Assembly (NCBI GenBank): GCA_964348095.1 | Contig: CAYGBK010000005.1 | Coordinates: forward strand, 1 to 64,000 | DNA from: WVXP01 sp964348095 | GTDB lineage: Bacteria > Desulfobacterota > BSN033 > WVXP01 | Reading direction: 5' to 3' | DNA length: 64,000 nt | In this document: piece by piece, positions 1-8,426 of the stretch | Position numbering within the stretch: the first letter of the stretch is position 1 | Layout: each line of letters starts with the position of its first letter | Position numbers and translations under genes: made by a program | The notes under the pieces: model-generated | Told to the model about the DNA's origin: nothing | Databases searched by the model: none | What the model saw: the letters and a program-made list of their open reading frames with translations, nothing else

Positions 1-75
1 GGGGTTCAAATGGCTCCAAATTCCAAAAGGAGTCCGGAGATCAAGGCCCTGATCGAGAGCCTCTCCTCCAGCTGA
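1..75 (+). CDS. C-terminal end of an upstream gene (partial)
   Basis: An open frame enters from the left edge and ends at a TGA at 73-75, giving 24 residues that end in LIESLSSS. It lies 25 bases before wecB on the same strand, so it is probably the tail of a preceding gene in the same operon, perhaps another polysaccharide or pilus gene. Nothing in these residues identifies a family. Confidence 0.35.
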   Translation, partial: GVQMAPNSKRSPEIKALIESLSSS

Positions 76-100
76 TTTTCAATCCGATCATGGAGCATCT

Positions 101-1282
101 ATGAACGTCATCAATGTTGTCGGTGCGCGTCCGAACTTCATGAAGATCTCGCCCATTATCCGGGCAATGGAAGAGATTCCGGGAATGGGCTGGCTCCTCG
201 TCCACACCGGGCAACACTACGATGTGGAAATGTCTGAGGCTTTTTTCCAGGAGCTGGTGATCCCCAAACCGGACATTAACTTAGAGGTCGGTTCGGGCTC
301 ACACGCGCACCAGACTGGCCAGATCATGATGGCCTTCGAGGGGGTTTGCCTCAGGGAGAAACCGGATCTGGTTCTCGTCGTTGGAGATGTAAACTCGACG
401 ATTGCCTGCTCTCTTGTGGCTTCAAAATTGCGCATTCCTGTGACACATGTCGAGGCGGGCCTGAGAAGTTTCGACCGCAGAATGCCCGAGGAAATCAATC
501 GGATGGTAACCGATATCCTCTCGACGTATCTCTTCACCACCTGTGAAGAAGCAAACCAGAACCTGCTTCGCGAGGGGGTCGCTCCGGAGAAAATCTTTCT
601 GGTGGGAGATGTGATGATCGATACGCTCTACGCCAACCTGGAGAGCATTCGAAAAAAGGACACGTGGCGTCGGCTGGGCCTGAAACGAAAAGAGTACGCC
701 GTCTTGACACTTCATCGACCTGCCAATGTAGACGATCCCAAGGTTTTCCAAGAAATCATTAGCGGCCTTGATGAAATATCGACCCGGCTTCCCATTGTGT
801 TCCCCATCCACCCGAGGACCAAGAGGGCCCTTAGCCGTTTTGGCTATGAGGGATCTTTCAGATTCTTAGATGTTGAGTTCCCTTCGGCTGGTGGCTCCAA
901 CAAAAATGGAGTCGTGAGGGGCCCGGGAATCTGGTGTTGTGATGCCCTGGGGTACCTGGATTTTCAGAATCTGGTCGTTCATTCGAAATTCGTGATGACC
1001 GATTCGGGTGGCATTCAGGAGGAAACCACTGTCCTCGGAATCCCCTGTTTGACGCTTCGCGACACCACGGAAAGGCCGGTTACGATCACACTGGGGACCA
1101 ACCTTCTCCTGGGACACGACAAACGTCGGATTATAGAGGAAGCCATGAAAATCCTCCGGGGTGAGGGCAAAGGCGGTCAATCTCCACCCCTATGGGACGG
1201 GAGGGCTGCGGAGAGGATCGTTGGAATTCTGGCGAGGGAGTTCAAGATTTCAGCGCGATCAGCGGCGCGGACGCGTCAATGA
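101..1282 (+). CDS. wecB: UDP-N-acetylglucosamine 2-epimerase (non-hydrolysing)
   Basis: Cytosolic enzyme that interconverts UDP-GlcNAc and UDP-ManNAc for surface polysaccharide synthesis. Family hallmarks are visible: the N-terminal VVGARPNFMK motif (residues 6-15), HVEAGLRSFDRRMPEEINR near residue 115, the LTLHRPANVDD segment, and the C-terminal DSGGIQEE nucleotide-binding signature followed by TERP. At 393 residues it is slightly longer than the usual 370-380. The excess looks like about 20 extra residues (GGSNKNGVVRGPGIWCC) just before the GYLDF segment. It precedes pilD on the same strand by 31 bases; with no other sugar gene in view, its pathway is not fixed by the context. Confidence 0.93.
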   Translation: MNVINVVGARPNFMKISPIIRAMEEIPGMGWLLVHTGQHYDVEMSEAFFQELVIPKPDINLEVGSGSHAHQTGQIMMAFEGVCLREKPDLVLVVGDVNSTIACSLVASKLRIPVTHVEAGLRSFDRRMPEEINRMVTDILSTYLFTTCEEANQNLLREGVAPEKIFLVGDVMIDTLYANLESIRKKDTWRRLGLKRKEYAVLTLHRPANVDDPKVFQEIISGLDEISTRLPIVFPIHPRTKRALSRFGYEGSFRFLDVEFPSAGGSNKNGVVRGPGIWCCDALGYLDFQNLVVHSKFVMTDSGGIQEETTVLGIPCLTLRDTTERPVTITLGTNLLLGHDKRRIIEEAMKILRGEGKGGQSPPLWDGRAAERIVGILAREFKISARSAARTRQ

Positions 1283-1313
1283 TCGTGGAGAAATGATCAC
1301 CGGAACATGCTAA

Positions 1314-2273
1314 ATGATTGATTTATTGAGAAGCGTCGATTCAGTCTGGCTATTCGTCTTTGCCTTTATTGGTGGTGCCTGCGTGGGCAGTTTCTTAAAT
1401 GTCTGCATCTACCGGATTCCCCGGGGAGAGTCGATCGTCTTTCCTCCTTCCCGATGTCCCTCATGTGGACAGCGGATCCGTTTTTTCGACAACATCCCGA
1501 TCCTCAGCTATTTACTCCTGAGGGGACGGTGCCGGAACTGCGGCTCTCCTATATCGCTCCAGTATCCCCTCGTGGAATTTCTTTCGGCGATCATCTCGCT
1601 GCTGCTCCTCAAACAATTCGGACCAACTGTTGAATACGTTGGCTATTTCATTTTTGCCGCTGCGTTGATCGTCGTCTCCGCCATTGATTTTGTCCATAGA
1701 ATCGTTCCGGACAGGATCAGCCTTCCGGGCATTGTGGCTGGTCTGGCCTTCTCCTTCGGGACAGCCCGGATGACGGTCCTCGATTCAGCAATAGGAATTC
1801 TGGCGGGTGGGGGAAGCCTGTTGGCTGTCACGCTGGGCTATGCGGGCTTCGTTAGATTGCGGGAGCGGTTCAGAGGTACGACGCACCAGGCGGAGACGGA
1901 GAAAGCCTTGAAAGGGTTGAGCCTTGAGGAATTAAAAAAAGAGGCGGCCCTCTACGCGATTGACACAGACGATCACCCAAATCGAAAAGAACTCATGAAG
2001 GCCATCGGCGAAGCACAGAAAGAGGGGATGGGTGGTGGAGACATCAAACTTCTTGCCATGATCGGGGCATTTCTGGGAGGGTGGAAGCCGATACTCTTCG
2101 TGATTCTCGTCGCCTCTTTTCTTGGCTGTGTTGTGGGTGTTCCACTCATGGTCATGAAAGGCCGAGATTCAAAATATGCTATCCCTTTCGGACCCTTTCT
2201 CGGTGCTGGTGCCATCGTCTATCTTCTCTGGGGTGTGGAGATCATGGGGTGGTACCTTACGGTGGGGAAGTAG
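1314..2273 (+). CDS. pilD: Prepilin peptidase / N-methyltransferase (type IV leader peptidase)
   Basis: Inner-membrane aspartyl protease that cleaves prepilin leaders and methylates the new N-terminus. The 319 residues show a zinc-binding four-cysteine loop (C48, C51, C73, C76) as in the bifunctional A24A family. The two catalytic aspartates are D125 (in AIDFVHRIVPD) and D243 in the GGGD motif, and there are about seven hydrophobic segments. It is the only leader peptidase in the window, so it presumably serves all three sets of pilins here. Unusual: a charged insert of about 45 residues (188-236) precedes the GGGD motif; its SLEELKKEAAL...RKELMKAI pattern looks like a Rho-N/SAP-like helical module. 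Confidence 0.95.
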   Translation: MIDLLRSVDSVWLFVFAFIGGACVGSFLNVCIYRIPRGESIVFPPSRCPSCGQRIRFFDNIPILSYLLLRGRCRNCGSPISLQYPLVEFLSAIISLLLLKQFGPTVEYVGYFIFAAALIVVSAIDFVHRIVPDRISLPGIVAGLAFSFGTARMTVLDSAIGILAGGGSLLAVTLGYAGFVRLRERFRGTTHQAETEKALKGLSLEELKKEAALYAIDTDDHPNRKELMKAIGEAQKEGMGGGDIKLLAMIGAFLGGWKPILFVILVASFLGCVVGVPLMVMKGRDSKYAIPFGPFLGAGAIVYLLWGVEIMGWYLTVGK

Positions 2274-2275
2274 GA

Positions 2276-3928
2276 TTGAAGCGTCCTGTCTGGCTGTTTC
2301 GAAAATTTAGGGTGGGGTTGAGAACAGAGATTATACTCAACCTGGCTCTCCTGATGACCGGTGCCATGCTTCTTGTCGGATTCAGCATTATGAAGATCCA
2401 CGAGCGGGATATCCTGAAGCAGAAAGTCAGAAATGGTAGGTTGATCTTGAAATCTATTCAGGACAGTATCGACCTCCAGGGGATCGGAAAGGCCGACTTC
2501 TCTGACAGGGCTTATCTGTTCCACAGGCTAGTTCAAGTTTATGCTGACCCGAGAGAGATAGAAGAGATTGCTATCGTCGACCCATCGCAGCAGGTAATTG
2601 CTTCTAGCCTTGAGGGGAGAGGGGCGAAGCGAATCAACGATGCAGACATGACCAGAGCCATTTCTGACAGAACAGGGATTTGGAAGTTTGACCGTGATGA
2701 CTCTTTTCTGTTCGGAACCTATCGGGACCTGAATCTCTTTTCGCCACTTTTCAGGGAAGGGGAATTAGTCGGCGCCGTCTACGTCCGTCTCTCTCTGGCG
2801 GACGTTATGAAAGGCATCATAAGGTCCCAAAGGCTGATCATCCTGCTTGTCATGCTTGATGGCCTGGTCATCCTGATCTTTGGAAGCTTTCTCCTCTCAC
2901 GTGTGATCGTCAACCCACTGAAGACCCTGGTTCGGGCAACTGAGGGCATCACAAGGGGAGAATACGATCAACGTATTGGGGTCACCGAAGGTAACGAGAT
3001 AGGAAAGCTGGCAGATTCTTTCAACCAGATGACAGCTCGCCTCCGTGAGAGCCAACGCAGTGTTCAGGAGTATGTTCGCTCCTTGGAAGCGGCAAATGAG
3101 AGGCTCCAGAGGACCCAGATGGAACTGACCCGATCCGAGAAGCTCGCGTCTATCGGCCGGTTTGCAGCAGGGGTGGCTCACGAGGTTGGAAATCCATTAG
3201 GAGCGATTCTGGGATACACGAGCATATTGCAAGAATTCCTCGATGATGGATCTGACGGGTTGGAATACTTGAGTCGCATCGAGGTGGAGATTCAGCGGAT
3301 CAACAAGATTATCAGAGAGCTCCTAGACTTTTCGAGGCCTTCGGTCGTAGAGATCAAGGACGTAGACCTCAATGGGGTGATTGAGGATTGCCTCTCTCTC
3401 CTGTCGTTTCAAAAATCCTTCAAGAATATTACGTCGGTTCTCGAACTCAAGAAGGGTCTGCCACCGGTTCAGGTGGACCAATCTCAGATTCAGCAAGTAT
3501 TCGTAAATCTGATTATCAACGCCGTTGACGCCATGCCTGATGGCGGTACGTTGACCGTTAAGACCGACGATCATATATTCCAGAAAGCACACAACGCAGA
3601 AGATGACGGGTACAGGCGTCGGAAGGGCGATCCTACCGATTCAGACTACACCCATCTCCGTCGGTCCCACATGGCGGAACATCCCCTTAACAGGGGAGCA
3701 CACGTCGTGGCTGCGAGCGTTATCGACACAGGATGCGGCATTGCGCCTGATGATCTCGAAAAGATTTTCGATCCATTTTTCACAACCAAAGATCCAGACA
3801 AAGGAACCGGCTTGGGTTTGTCGATATCTATGAGAATACTGGAGAGTTTCCGCGGAAGAATCGAAGTTGAGAGTCAGCCGGGAGGGGGCTCTACTTTCAG
3901 GATATTGCTGCCGGTTCACAAGTCTTAA
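2276..3928 (+). CDS. PilS-like membrane sensor histidine kinase
   Basis: Sensor kinase that probably phosphorylates the sigma-54 activator encoded 12 bases downstream. I chose the TTG at 2276, two bases after the pilD stop and behind a GGTGGGGAAG ribosome site, giving 550 residues; the frame stays open further upstream, but only inside pilD. Order: TM1 about 18-38, extracytoplasmic sensor region, TM2 about 186-208, HAMP, coiled coil, HisKA with the H-box GVAHEVGNPLGA, then HATPase with DTGCGI and GTGLGL boxes. An insert of about 45 charged residues (about 430-476, rich in D, H and R) interrupts the ATPase domain before the DTGCG box. Position next to pilD, an NtrC-type regulator and pilins suggests control of pilin expression. 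Domains are certain; the PilS equivalence is inferred. Confidence 0.88.
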   Translation: MKRPVWLFRKFRVGLRTEIILNLALLMTGAMLLVGFSIMKIHERDILKQKVRNGRLILKSIQDSIDLQGIGKADFSDRAYLFHRLVQVYADPREIEEIAIVDPSQQVIASSLEGRGAKRINDADMTRAISDRTGIWKFDRDDSFLFGTYRDLNLFSPLFREGELVGAVYVRLSLADVMKGIIRSQRLIILLVMLDGLVILIFGSFLLSRVIVNPLKTLVRATEGITRGEYDQRIGVTEGNEIGKLADSFNQMTARLRESQRSVQEYVRSLEAANERLQRTQMELTRSEKLASIGRFAAGVAHEVGNPLGAILGYTSILQEFLDDGSDGLEYLSRIEVEIQRINKIIRELLDFSRPSVVEIKDVDLNGVIEDCLSLLSFQKSFKNITSVLELKKGLPPVQVDQSQIQQVFVNLIINAVDAMPDGGTLTVKTDDHIFQKAHNAEDDGYRRRKGDPTDSDYTHLRRSHMAEHPLNRGAHVVAASVIDTGCGIAPDDLEKIFDPFFTTKDPDKGTGLGLSISMRILESFRGRIEVESQPGGGSTFRILLPVHKS

Positions 3929-3940
3929 GGTGGGAGAGCC

Positions 3941-5326
3941 ATGGGAAAGAGAAGAAGAATCCTAGTGGTCGACGATGAAGAGAGTTATCGGCACATGCTG
4001 TCGGTGATCCTGGAAAAAGAGGGCTATGAGGTGGAAACAGCCAAGGACGGCCAGGAGGCCTTGAAAAAGATGGAAAGTGGCCTCTTTGATGAAGTCCTGT
4101 GTGACATCAGAATGCCTCGTATGGACGGTATTCAGTTTCTTGAGGAGGCCAAACAGGTCTATGAGGATTCGACGATTATCATGATGTCTGCGTATGGCAC
4201 CTTAGATACGGCGGTTGAGGCGATGAAACTCGGGGCCTACGACTATGTGTCGAAGCCTTTTAAGCCAGATGAGATCGTTCTTACCCTGAAGAAAGCTGAG
4301 GAACGGGAAAAGCTGAGAAAAGAGAACATCTATCTCAGAAAAGAGGTGAAAAGGGAGTACAATTTCAGTAATATCATCAGCAAGAACGACAAGATGGCTG
4401 CTGTCTTCGACACAATCGAGAAAGTGGCCAGATACAAATCCACAATTCTTATTTCCGGTGAGAGCGGCACGGGGAAGGAGCTCGTTGCCAAGGCGATCCA
4501 CTTCAACGGCGAACGGTCTGGCAGTCCCTTTGTCGCTGTCAATTGTGGCGCCATACCGGAGAATCTACTGGAGAGTGAGCTTTTTGGCCATGTCAAAGGG
4601 TCTTTTACGGATGCCGTGCGAACCAAAAAGGGGCTCTTTGAGGAGGCCGATGGTGGTACCTTGTTCCTGGACGAAATCGGGGAACTGCCACTTTCACTTC
4701 AAGTCAAACTCCTCCGAGTCCTCCAGGACGGAGAGATTCGGAGAATTGGGGATTCGCGGCCCATAAAGGTTGATGTGCGTATTGTCGCTGCCACCGTGAA
4801 GGACCTGGACGAAGCGGTCAAAGGGGGCTCCTTCCGAGACGACCTGTTCTACCGCCTTAATGTGCTTCCCATCAAGCTCCCTCCCCTGCGAGACCGGAAA
4901 GAGGATATCCCCATCCTGATAGATCACTTCATCGTAAAGTTCAACAAAAGCCTTAGAAAAACGGTCAAAGGGGTCACGGCAGAGGCCCTCAAGGTTCTCG
5001 TCAAGTACTCCTGGCCTGGCAACGTGAGGGAACTTGAAAATATCATAGAGCGAGGCTTAGTGCTGAGTGAGACAGATGCCGTTGGTGTTGAGAACCTTCC
5101 CCCTGAAGTCTACCGGTCCGGCGAGAGTTCGGCCTTTTCTCAGTTAGATGAATATTCAATCAAGAAAGCCACTCGGATCCTCGAGACTGAACTGATCCGA
5201 AAAGCCCTTCGTAAGACCGCTGGCAATCACACACACGCGTCGAGGCTCTTGGAAATAAGCCATCGGACACTCCTGTACAAGATCAAGGAATACAAGATTC
5301 GTGAGGAGGCGCCAACATCGGATTAG
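3941..5326 (+). CDS. PilR-like NtrC-family sigma-54 response regulator
   Basis: DNA-binding activator of sigma-54 RNA polymerase, 461 residues. Order: receiver 5-120 with acidic pair D11/D12 and phospho-acceptor D55, AAA+ domain with Walker A GESGTGKE and the SWPGNVREL motif, then a Fis-type helix-turn-helix ending the protein (NHTHASRLLEISHRTLLYKI). The sigma-54-contacting loop reads GSFTDA (codons 4598-4615), not the canonical GAFTGA; the essential Phe-Thr is kept. Paired with the kinase just upstream. Likely targets are the five -24/-12 promoters in this window, especially pilA at 50889. Confidence 0.92.
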   Translation: MGKRRRILVVDDEESYRHMLSVILEKEGYEVETAKDGQEALKKMESGLFDEVLCDIRMPRMDGIQFLEEAKQVYEDSTIIMMSAYGTLDTAVEAMKLGAYDYVSKPFKPDEIVLTLKKAEEREKLRKENIYLRKEVKREYNFSNIISKNDKMAAVFDTIEKVARYKSTILISGESGTGKELVAKAIHFNGERSGSPFVAVNCGAIPENLLESELFGHVKGSFTDAVRTKKGLFEEADGGTLFLDEIGELPLSLQVKLLRVLQDGEIRRIGDSRPIKVDVRIVAATVKDLDEAVKGGSFRDDLFYRLNVLPIKLPPLRDRKEDIPILIDHFIVKFNKSLRKTVKGVTAEALKVLVKYSWPGNVRELENIIERGLVLSETDAVGVENLPPEVYRSGESSAFSQLDEYSIKKATRILETELIRKALRKTAGNHTHASRLLEISHRTLLYKIKEYKIREEAPTSD

Positions 5327-5473
5327 ATCATCCCTTTGGGAAACATGGGGGTTTCTCGTACCGCTTGGCAGAGGGTAATCCTGAGTTTGTTCAGCACCGA
5401 TTGATTTCACCTTCATCGAGTCGTGTCCCCTAGAAACCCTCCTCTGGGACATTGAGGAAGCGGCTTTCTTTTT

Positions 5474-5492
5474 CAGAATATTCTGCTATAAT
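5474..5492 (+). promoter_or_regulatory. -10 element with overlapping 12-bp palindrome upstream of minor-pilin cassette 1
   Basis: A perfect -10 hexamer TATAAT lies at 5487-5492, 28 bases before the fimT start. No good -35 is visible, so an activator may be needed. A perfect palindrome CAGAATATTCTG (5474-5485) sits in the spacer, a position typical of a repressor or activator operator. The rest of 5327-5519 holds only an inverted repeat GGGTTTCT/AGAAACCC (5349-5356 and 5432-5439) and no gene. Confidence 0.5.
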
Positions 5493-5519
5493 TGGTCATA
5501 TCCAGGGGGACGGGGAAGG

Positions 5520-5984
5520 GTGTCCAGGCAACGTGGTATTACGCTGACCGAGTTGGTCGTGACTATCGCCATTGTGGCGGTTCTGGCTGTCCTATTGGTG
5601 CCAAACCTTGGAAGCTGGATTCGGCACTATCGGATCAAGGCAGCGGTCCGAGAGATTGTCTCCAATATGGAGCTTGCCAAAATCAGGGCACTGAAGAACA
5701 ACCTAGAGTATCGAGTTGTTTTCGAAGCGGCTACCAGAACATTCTATCTGGAGCGTGGAAACCGTTCGAGTTCCTCATGGAAATGGACCCGAGTGAGTCG
5801 GAGAATCAGTCTCCCCCAAAAAATCAGAATGAATGTCACTTTTCCAACGAGTTCGGTTCAATTCAACCCCCATGGTACAGCCGGCCCCGGTGGGAGCGTG
5901 GATCTAACAATACCAGATGGCGAGAAATATCATATTGCCCTCACAACCGCTACAGGTAAGATCATCGCACAAAGGGTGAAGTAA
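5520..5984 (+). CDS. fimT: Minor pseudopilin, FimT/GspH type (cassette 1)
   Basis: Type IV pilus minor pilin, 154 residues, GTG start preceded by the purine-rich GGGGGACGGGGAAGG. The leader MSRQRG is cut before ITLTELVVTIAIVAVLAVLLV, with Glu at mature position 5. The following NLGSWIRHYRIKAAVREIVSNMELAKIRALKNN stretch is characteristic of the GspH/FimT family. It is the first gene of a fimT-pilV-pilW-pilX cassette; such minor pilins prime pilus assembly and sit at the tip. Confidence 0.88.
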   Translation: MSRQRGITLTELVVTIAIVAVLAVLLVPNLGSWIRHYRIKAAVREIVSNMELAKIRALKNNLEYRVVFEAATRTFYLERGNRSSSSWKWTRVSRRISLPQKIRMNVTFPTSSVQFNPHGTAGPGGSVDLTIPDGEKYHIALTTATGKIIAQRVK

Positions 5985-6416
5985 ATGGGGAGAGAACTGG
6001 TTTTAAAAAAAAGGGTGTCAGGGCATCGGGCGTTCACGCTTCTCGAAGTTGTCGTGGCCATGCTGCTCCTTGCGATAGGCCTCCTTGCTCTTGTAGCCCT
6101 TCAGATTCGAGCAATCCGTAGCAACAGCTTCAGCAACGGTCTGACGGTGGCCTCATGCTTTGCCCGCAACCAGATCGAGACGTTGAGAGCCGCAAGTGCT
6201 GCTGATTGGAACAGCGTCGCTGACGGTACATTCTCTGAAATCCTTAGAGATACGAATCCCAACACCGGCGCTACTCGGAGGGTGTTCACTCGTCGGTGGT
6301 TGATCCAAACCGAACCGTCCGGCCGGATGAGGACCGTTTCGGTCACGGTTTCGTGGAACCAAGATGGCCGTCCTCACCAGACAACCATGGATACCCTGAT
6401 TGCCAATCGACAATGA
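5985..6416 (+). CDS. pilV: Minor pilin PilV (cassette 1)
   Basis: 143 residues, beginning directly after the fimT stop. Leader of 16 residues, then FTLLEVVVAMLLLAIGLLALVALQIRAIRSN, the PilV pattern with Glu5 and the LLALVALQ helix. The residue before the cleavage site is alanine (HRA/FTLLE) rather than the usual glycine, a substitution that normally slows leader cleavage. The C-terminal part (VSVTVSWNQDGRPHQTTMDTLI) matches PilV-type beta strands. Its stop overlaps the pilW start. Confidence 0.85.
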   Translation: MGRELVLKKRVSGHRAFTLLEVVVAMLLLAIGLLALVALQIRAIRSNSFSNGLTVASCFARNQIETLRAASAADWNSVADGTFSEILRDTNPNTGATRRVFTRRWLIQTEPSGRMRTVSVTVSWNQDGRPHQTTMDTLIANRQ

Positions 6417-7393
6417 CAGCTATCGAGTCTCGCCGGCCTCTGCAAAGAGGGCTGACCCTAATCGAGCTTGTCTTAGCCATGACTGTGGCAGGCATCCTCA
6501 TGGCCGCGGCCTATGGTATTTTTCTCGTTCAGCAGAAGACCTACGCTGTTCAAGATCAGTTGGCCGACATCCAGCAGAATGCCCGAGTGGCAATGAACTT
6601 GATCGCGAGGGATTTGAGAATGGCAGGCCACGGCCGACCGGTTTCGACGGTAACCATCGGGGGACAAAATTATGATAACGCTGTCGCCGTCGATGCGGAT
6701 GGGGGCGGGATGACGCTGCTTGGTTGCTTTGGGGCACCGGAGGGGTATTTATCGAAATCGGCGGGAATCGGAGCCACAGATATTTATCTTGTCGATAGCA
6801 ATCAAGCTGCCAAATTCAATAATGGCGACCGTGGATACGTCTTCATCGGTGGGTACGATAAGGGCGTGATTGACAAAATCCAGGGCACACAGCTGACTCT
6901 CAAACAGGGTTTGAGAAAGCGATATCCCACAACCTTTCTGACCGCAATGGTTGGTCCCGGTGCAACCAGAATCACCGTAGACGGGACCACTGACATTCAG
7001 ACAGGGGATATTCTTAGGCTTGGGGATGAGCTACTCTACGTCACGGGAATGACACCCAACACGATCGACTTCGATACGAATCCCACCACGCCATTCAACG
7101 ACCCCCTGAAGACCGACTATCAAAAAAACACGCTCGTGAACCCCATACCTGTTTATCGGACTCAGGCCTTGCGATACGATCTCGAGGCTGACGGCACAAT
7201 TACCAGAGAGGATCTCTCTGGTGGAGGAAAACAACCTCTTGCCGAAAACATCCAGACCCTGACTATTTCTCCCCAGGTGGCCAATAACCCGACCTATCAA
7301 ATCGTGTTGACGGCCAGAACAGACATCCCTGATGATTCAGGAAGACGCCTAAGCCGGACATACCGCTTTACGGTCACTCCTAGAAACTTCTAG
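6413..7393 (+). CDS. pilW: Minor pilin PilW (cassette 1)
   Basis: 326 residues, started at the ATG at 6413 that overlaps the pilV stop (ATGA); an upstream extension exists only inside pilV. Leader MTAIESRRPLQRG is cut before LTLIELVLAMTVAGILMAAAYGIF. The PilW signature QDQLADIQQNARVAMNLIARDLRMAGHG follows the helix. The C-terminal domain contains a Hint-like or beta-rich stretch (GATRITVDGTTDIQTGDILRLG). Acts as a tip or priming pilin with PilV and PilX. Confidence 0.88.
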   Translation: MTAIESRRPLQRGLTLIELVLAMTVAGILMAAAYGIFLVQQKTYAVQDQLADIQQNARVAMNLIARDLRMAGHGRPVSTVTIGGQNYDNAVAVDADGGGMTLLGCFGAPEGYLSKSAGIGATDIYLVDSNQAAKFNNGDRGYVFIGGYDKGVIDKIQGTQLTLKQGLRKRYPTTFLTAMVGPGATRITVDGTTDIQTGDILRLGDELLYVTGMTPNTIDFDTNPTTPFNDPLKTDYQKNTLVNPIPVYRTQALRYDLEADGTITREDLSGGGKQPLAENIQTLTISPQVANNPTYQIVLTARTDIPDDSGRRLSRTYRFTVTPRNF

Positions 7394-7405
7394 ATCGGAG
7401 GTAGC

Positions 7406-7900
7406 ATGAGACCAAAGGCATGTCGTTATCATGAGCGGGGCGTTGTACTCGTCTTGGCCCTACTGCTGATTGTGGCCGGCACGGTCGTCGCGATAGCCGC
7501 CATGACAAATTCCGATCTCGAAATGATGATTTCCGGGAACCAGAAGTCCCAGGAGCAGCTCTTCGATGTAGCCGAGGCCGGAATAGACGATGGAATCAAG
7601 GCCTTCTTTGCCGATGCCCCGCCCTGGGGAGCAGTTCGTCCACCAATCACTTCCCCCCCAACACGCTCTCCATGGGGTGTTCCTCATACCCAGAAGCTAT
7701 CGAATGAATACCGGTGCGAGTTAGCGATCACAGACATGGAGGTTTCTAAGGCACCCCCTCCGGGGAATGATCCAGGCAGGTACAAAACCTTCTACTATCG
7801 AATCGTGTCGAAAGGTCTCGAGCAATACCGGGGTCCTAACGTCCCGCAAGGAGTCAGAGAGACTGAGCAAGTGGTCGGCGTCACTTACAAGGTCAAGTAG
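7406..7900 (+). CDS. pilX: PilX-like minor pilin (cassette 1)
   Basis: 164 residues, strong ribosome site GGAGGT before the ATG. N-terminus HERGVVLVLALLLIVAGTVVAIAAM followed by DLEMMISGNQKSQEQLFDVAEAGIDDGI is the PilX N-terminal pattern (no Glu5, conserved A-E-A-G). It closes the first minor-pilin cassette. Function inferred from family: modulates pilus assembly and aggregation. Confidence 0.85.
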   Translation: MRPKACRYHERGVVLVLALLLIVAGTVVAIAAMTNSDLEMMISGNQKSQEQLFDVAEAGIDDGIKAFFADAPPWGAVRPPITSPPTRSPWGVPHTQKLSNEYRCELAITDMEVSKAPPPGNDPGRYKTFYYRIVSKGLEQYRGPNVPQGVRETEQVVGVTYKVK

Positions 7901-8378
7901 TCCATTCGCCATTCTCGTACAGGGTTCGTCAAAAAGATCTCCTCTTACAGGCTCTTTTCATCACCCCTTGTGACATACCCCTCGCAAGATCCACGTCAGC
8001 ACCTTAGGGGCCGGTCACAAATCCTGATTTAACTCTCCTTTTTTGGACCAGGTGCTCTCCCCGCATTTTCACCCTTTTCCCTGAAACGTGAGACCGATGA
8101 CTGATCACTGGCAACAGCTTTTCCTGAGCTAACGGCTAAACACCCTGCCCGAGAGTCTGAGACGGCTGTAGCCAAAACCCGAAGGGCGGATAGTTCATGA
8201 AGTCAATCGAACTTCAACAATTATTCAGGGTAGACCTGTAACTTTTTCATAGGATGTGAAAAAAGGTCGCAGGGGGGGGACGTTCTTTTGATAGAGGGGG
8301 ATCGGTCATTCTATTTATAACATTTTGATTTTTAAAATGAATTAAGGATTGATGATGTGGGGACCCATGAGGTTTTTC
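7901..8378 (+). other. Non-coding spacer between the two minor-pilin cassettes
   Basis: About 480 bases with no credible gene. It contains a GC-richer part with short complementary segments (GGCTA near 8133 and TAGCC near 8169 enclose about 30 bases) and, just before the next promoter, an AT-rich block with the inverted repeat CATTTT/AAAATG at 8321-8339 that could bind an activator or bend DNA. I could not match it to a known riboswitch. Confidence 0.5.
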
Positions 8379-8395
8379 TTGGTATACATTTTGCT
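8379..8395 (+). promoter_or_regulatory. Sigma-54 (-24/-12) promoter of minor-pilin cassette 2
   Basis: TTGGTATACATTTTGCT fits the TTGGCAC-N5-TTGC consensus with the invariant GG (8381-8382) and GC (8393-8394) exactly 12 bases apart and one mismatch (T for C) in the -24 box. Predicted start of transcription near 8406, about 20 bases before the ATG at 8427, which also supports that start codon over the upstream ones in frame. Confidence 0.7.
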
Positions 8396-8426
8396 TCGGT
8401 CCCCCTCGACTAGAATGAGGTCGGCG

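Noticed and set aside
2081..2275. Longer N-terminus for the PilS-like kinase starting inside pilD
   Set aside because: Cys/Arg-rich sequence lying wholly within pilD in another frame; the TTG at 2276 has a ribosome site and gives a normal membrane N-terminus.
5374..5390. TTGGCAGAGGGTAATCC as a sigma-54 promoter for cassette 1
   Set aside because: The -12 GC is missing at the required spacing.
8100..8200. c-di-GMP (GEMM) or cobalamin riboswitch in the spacer before cassette 2, and GEMM in 35804-35969
   Set aside because: The conserved core sequences of these families are not present; only short generic pairings are seen.
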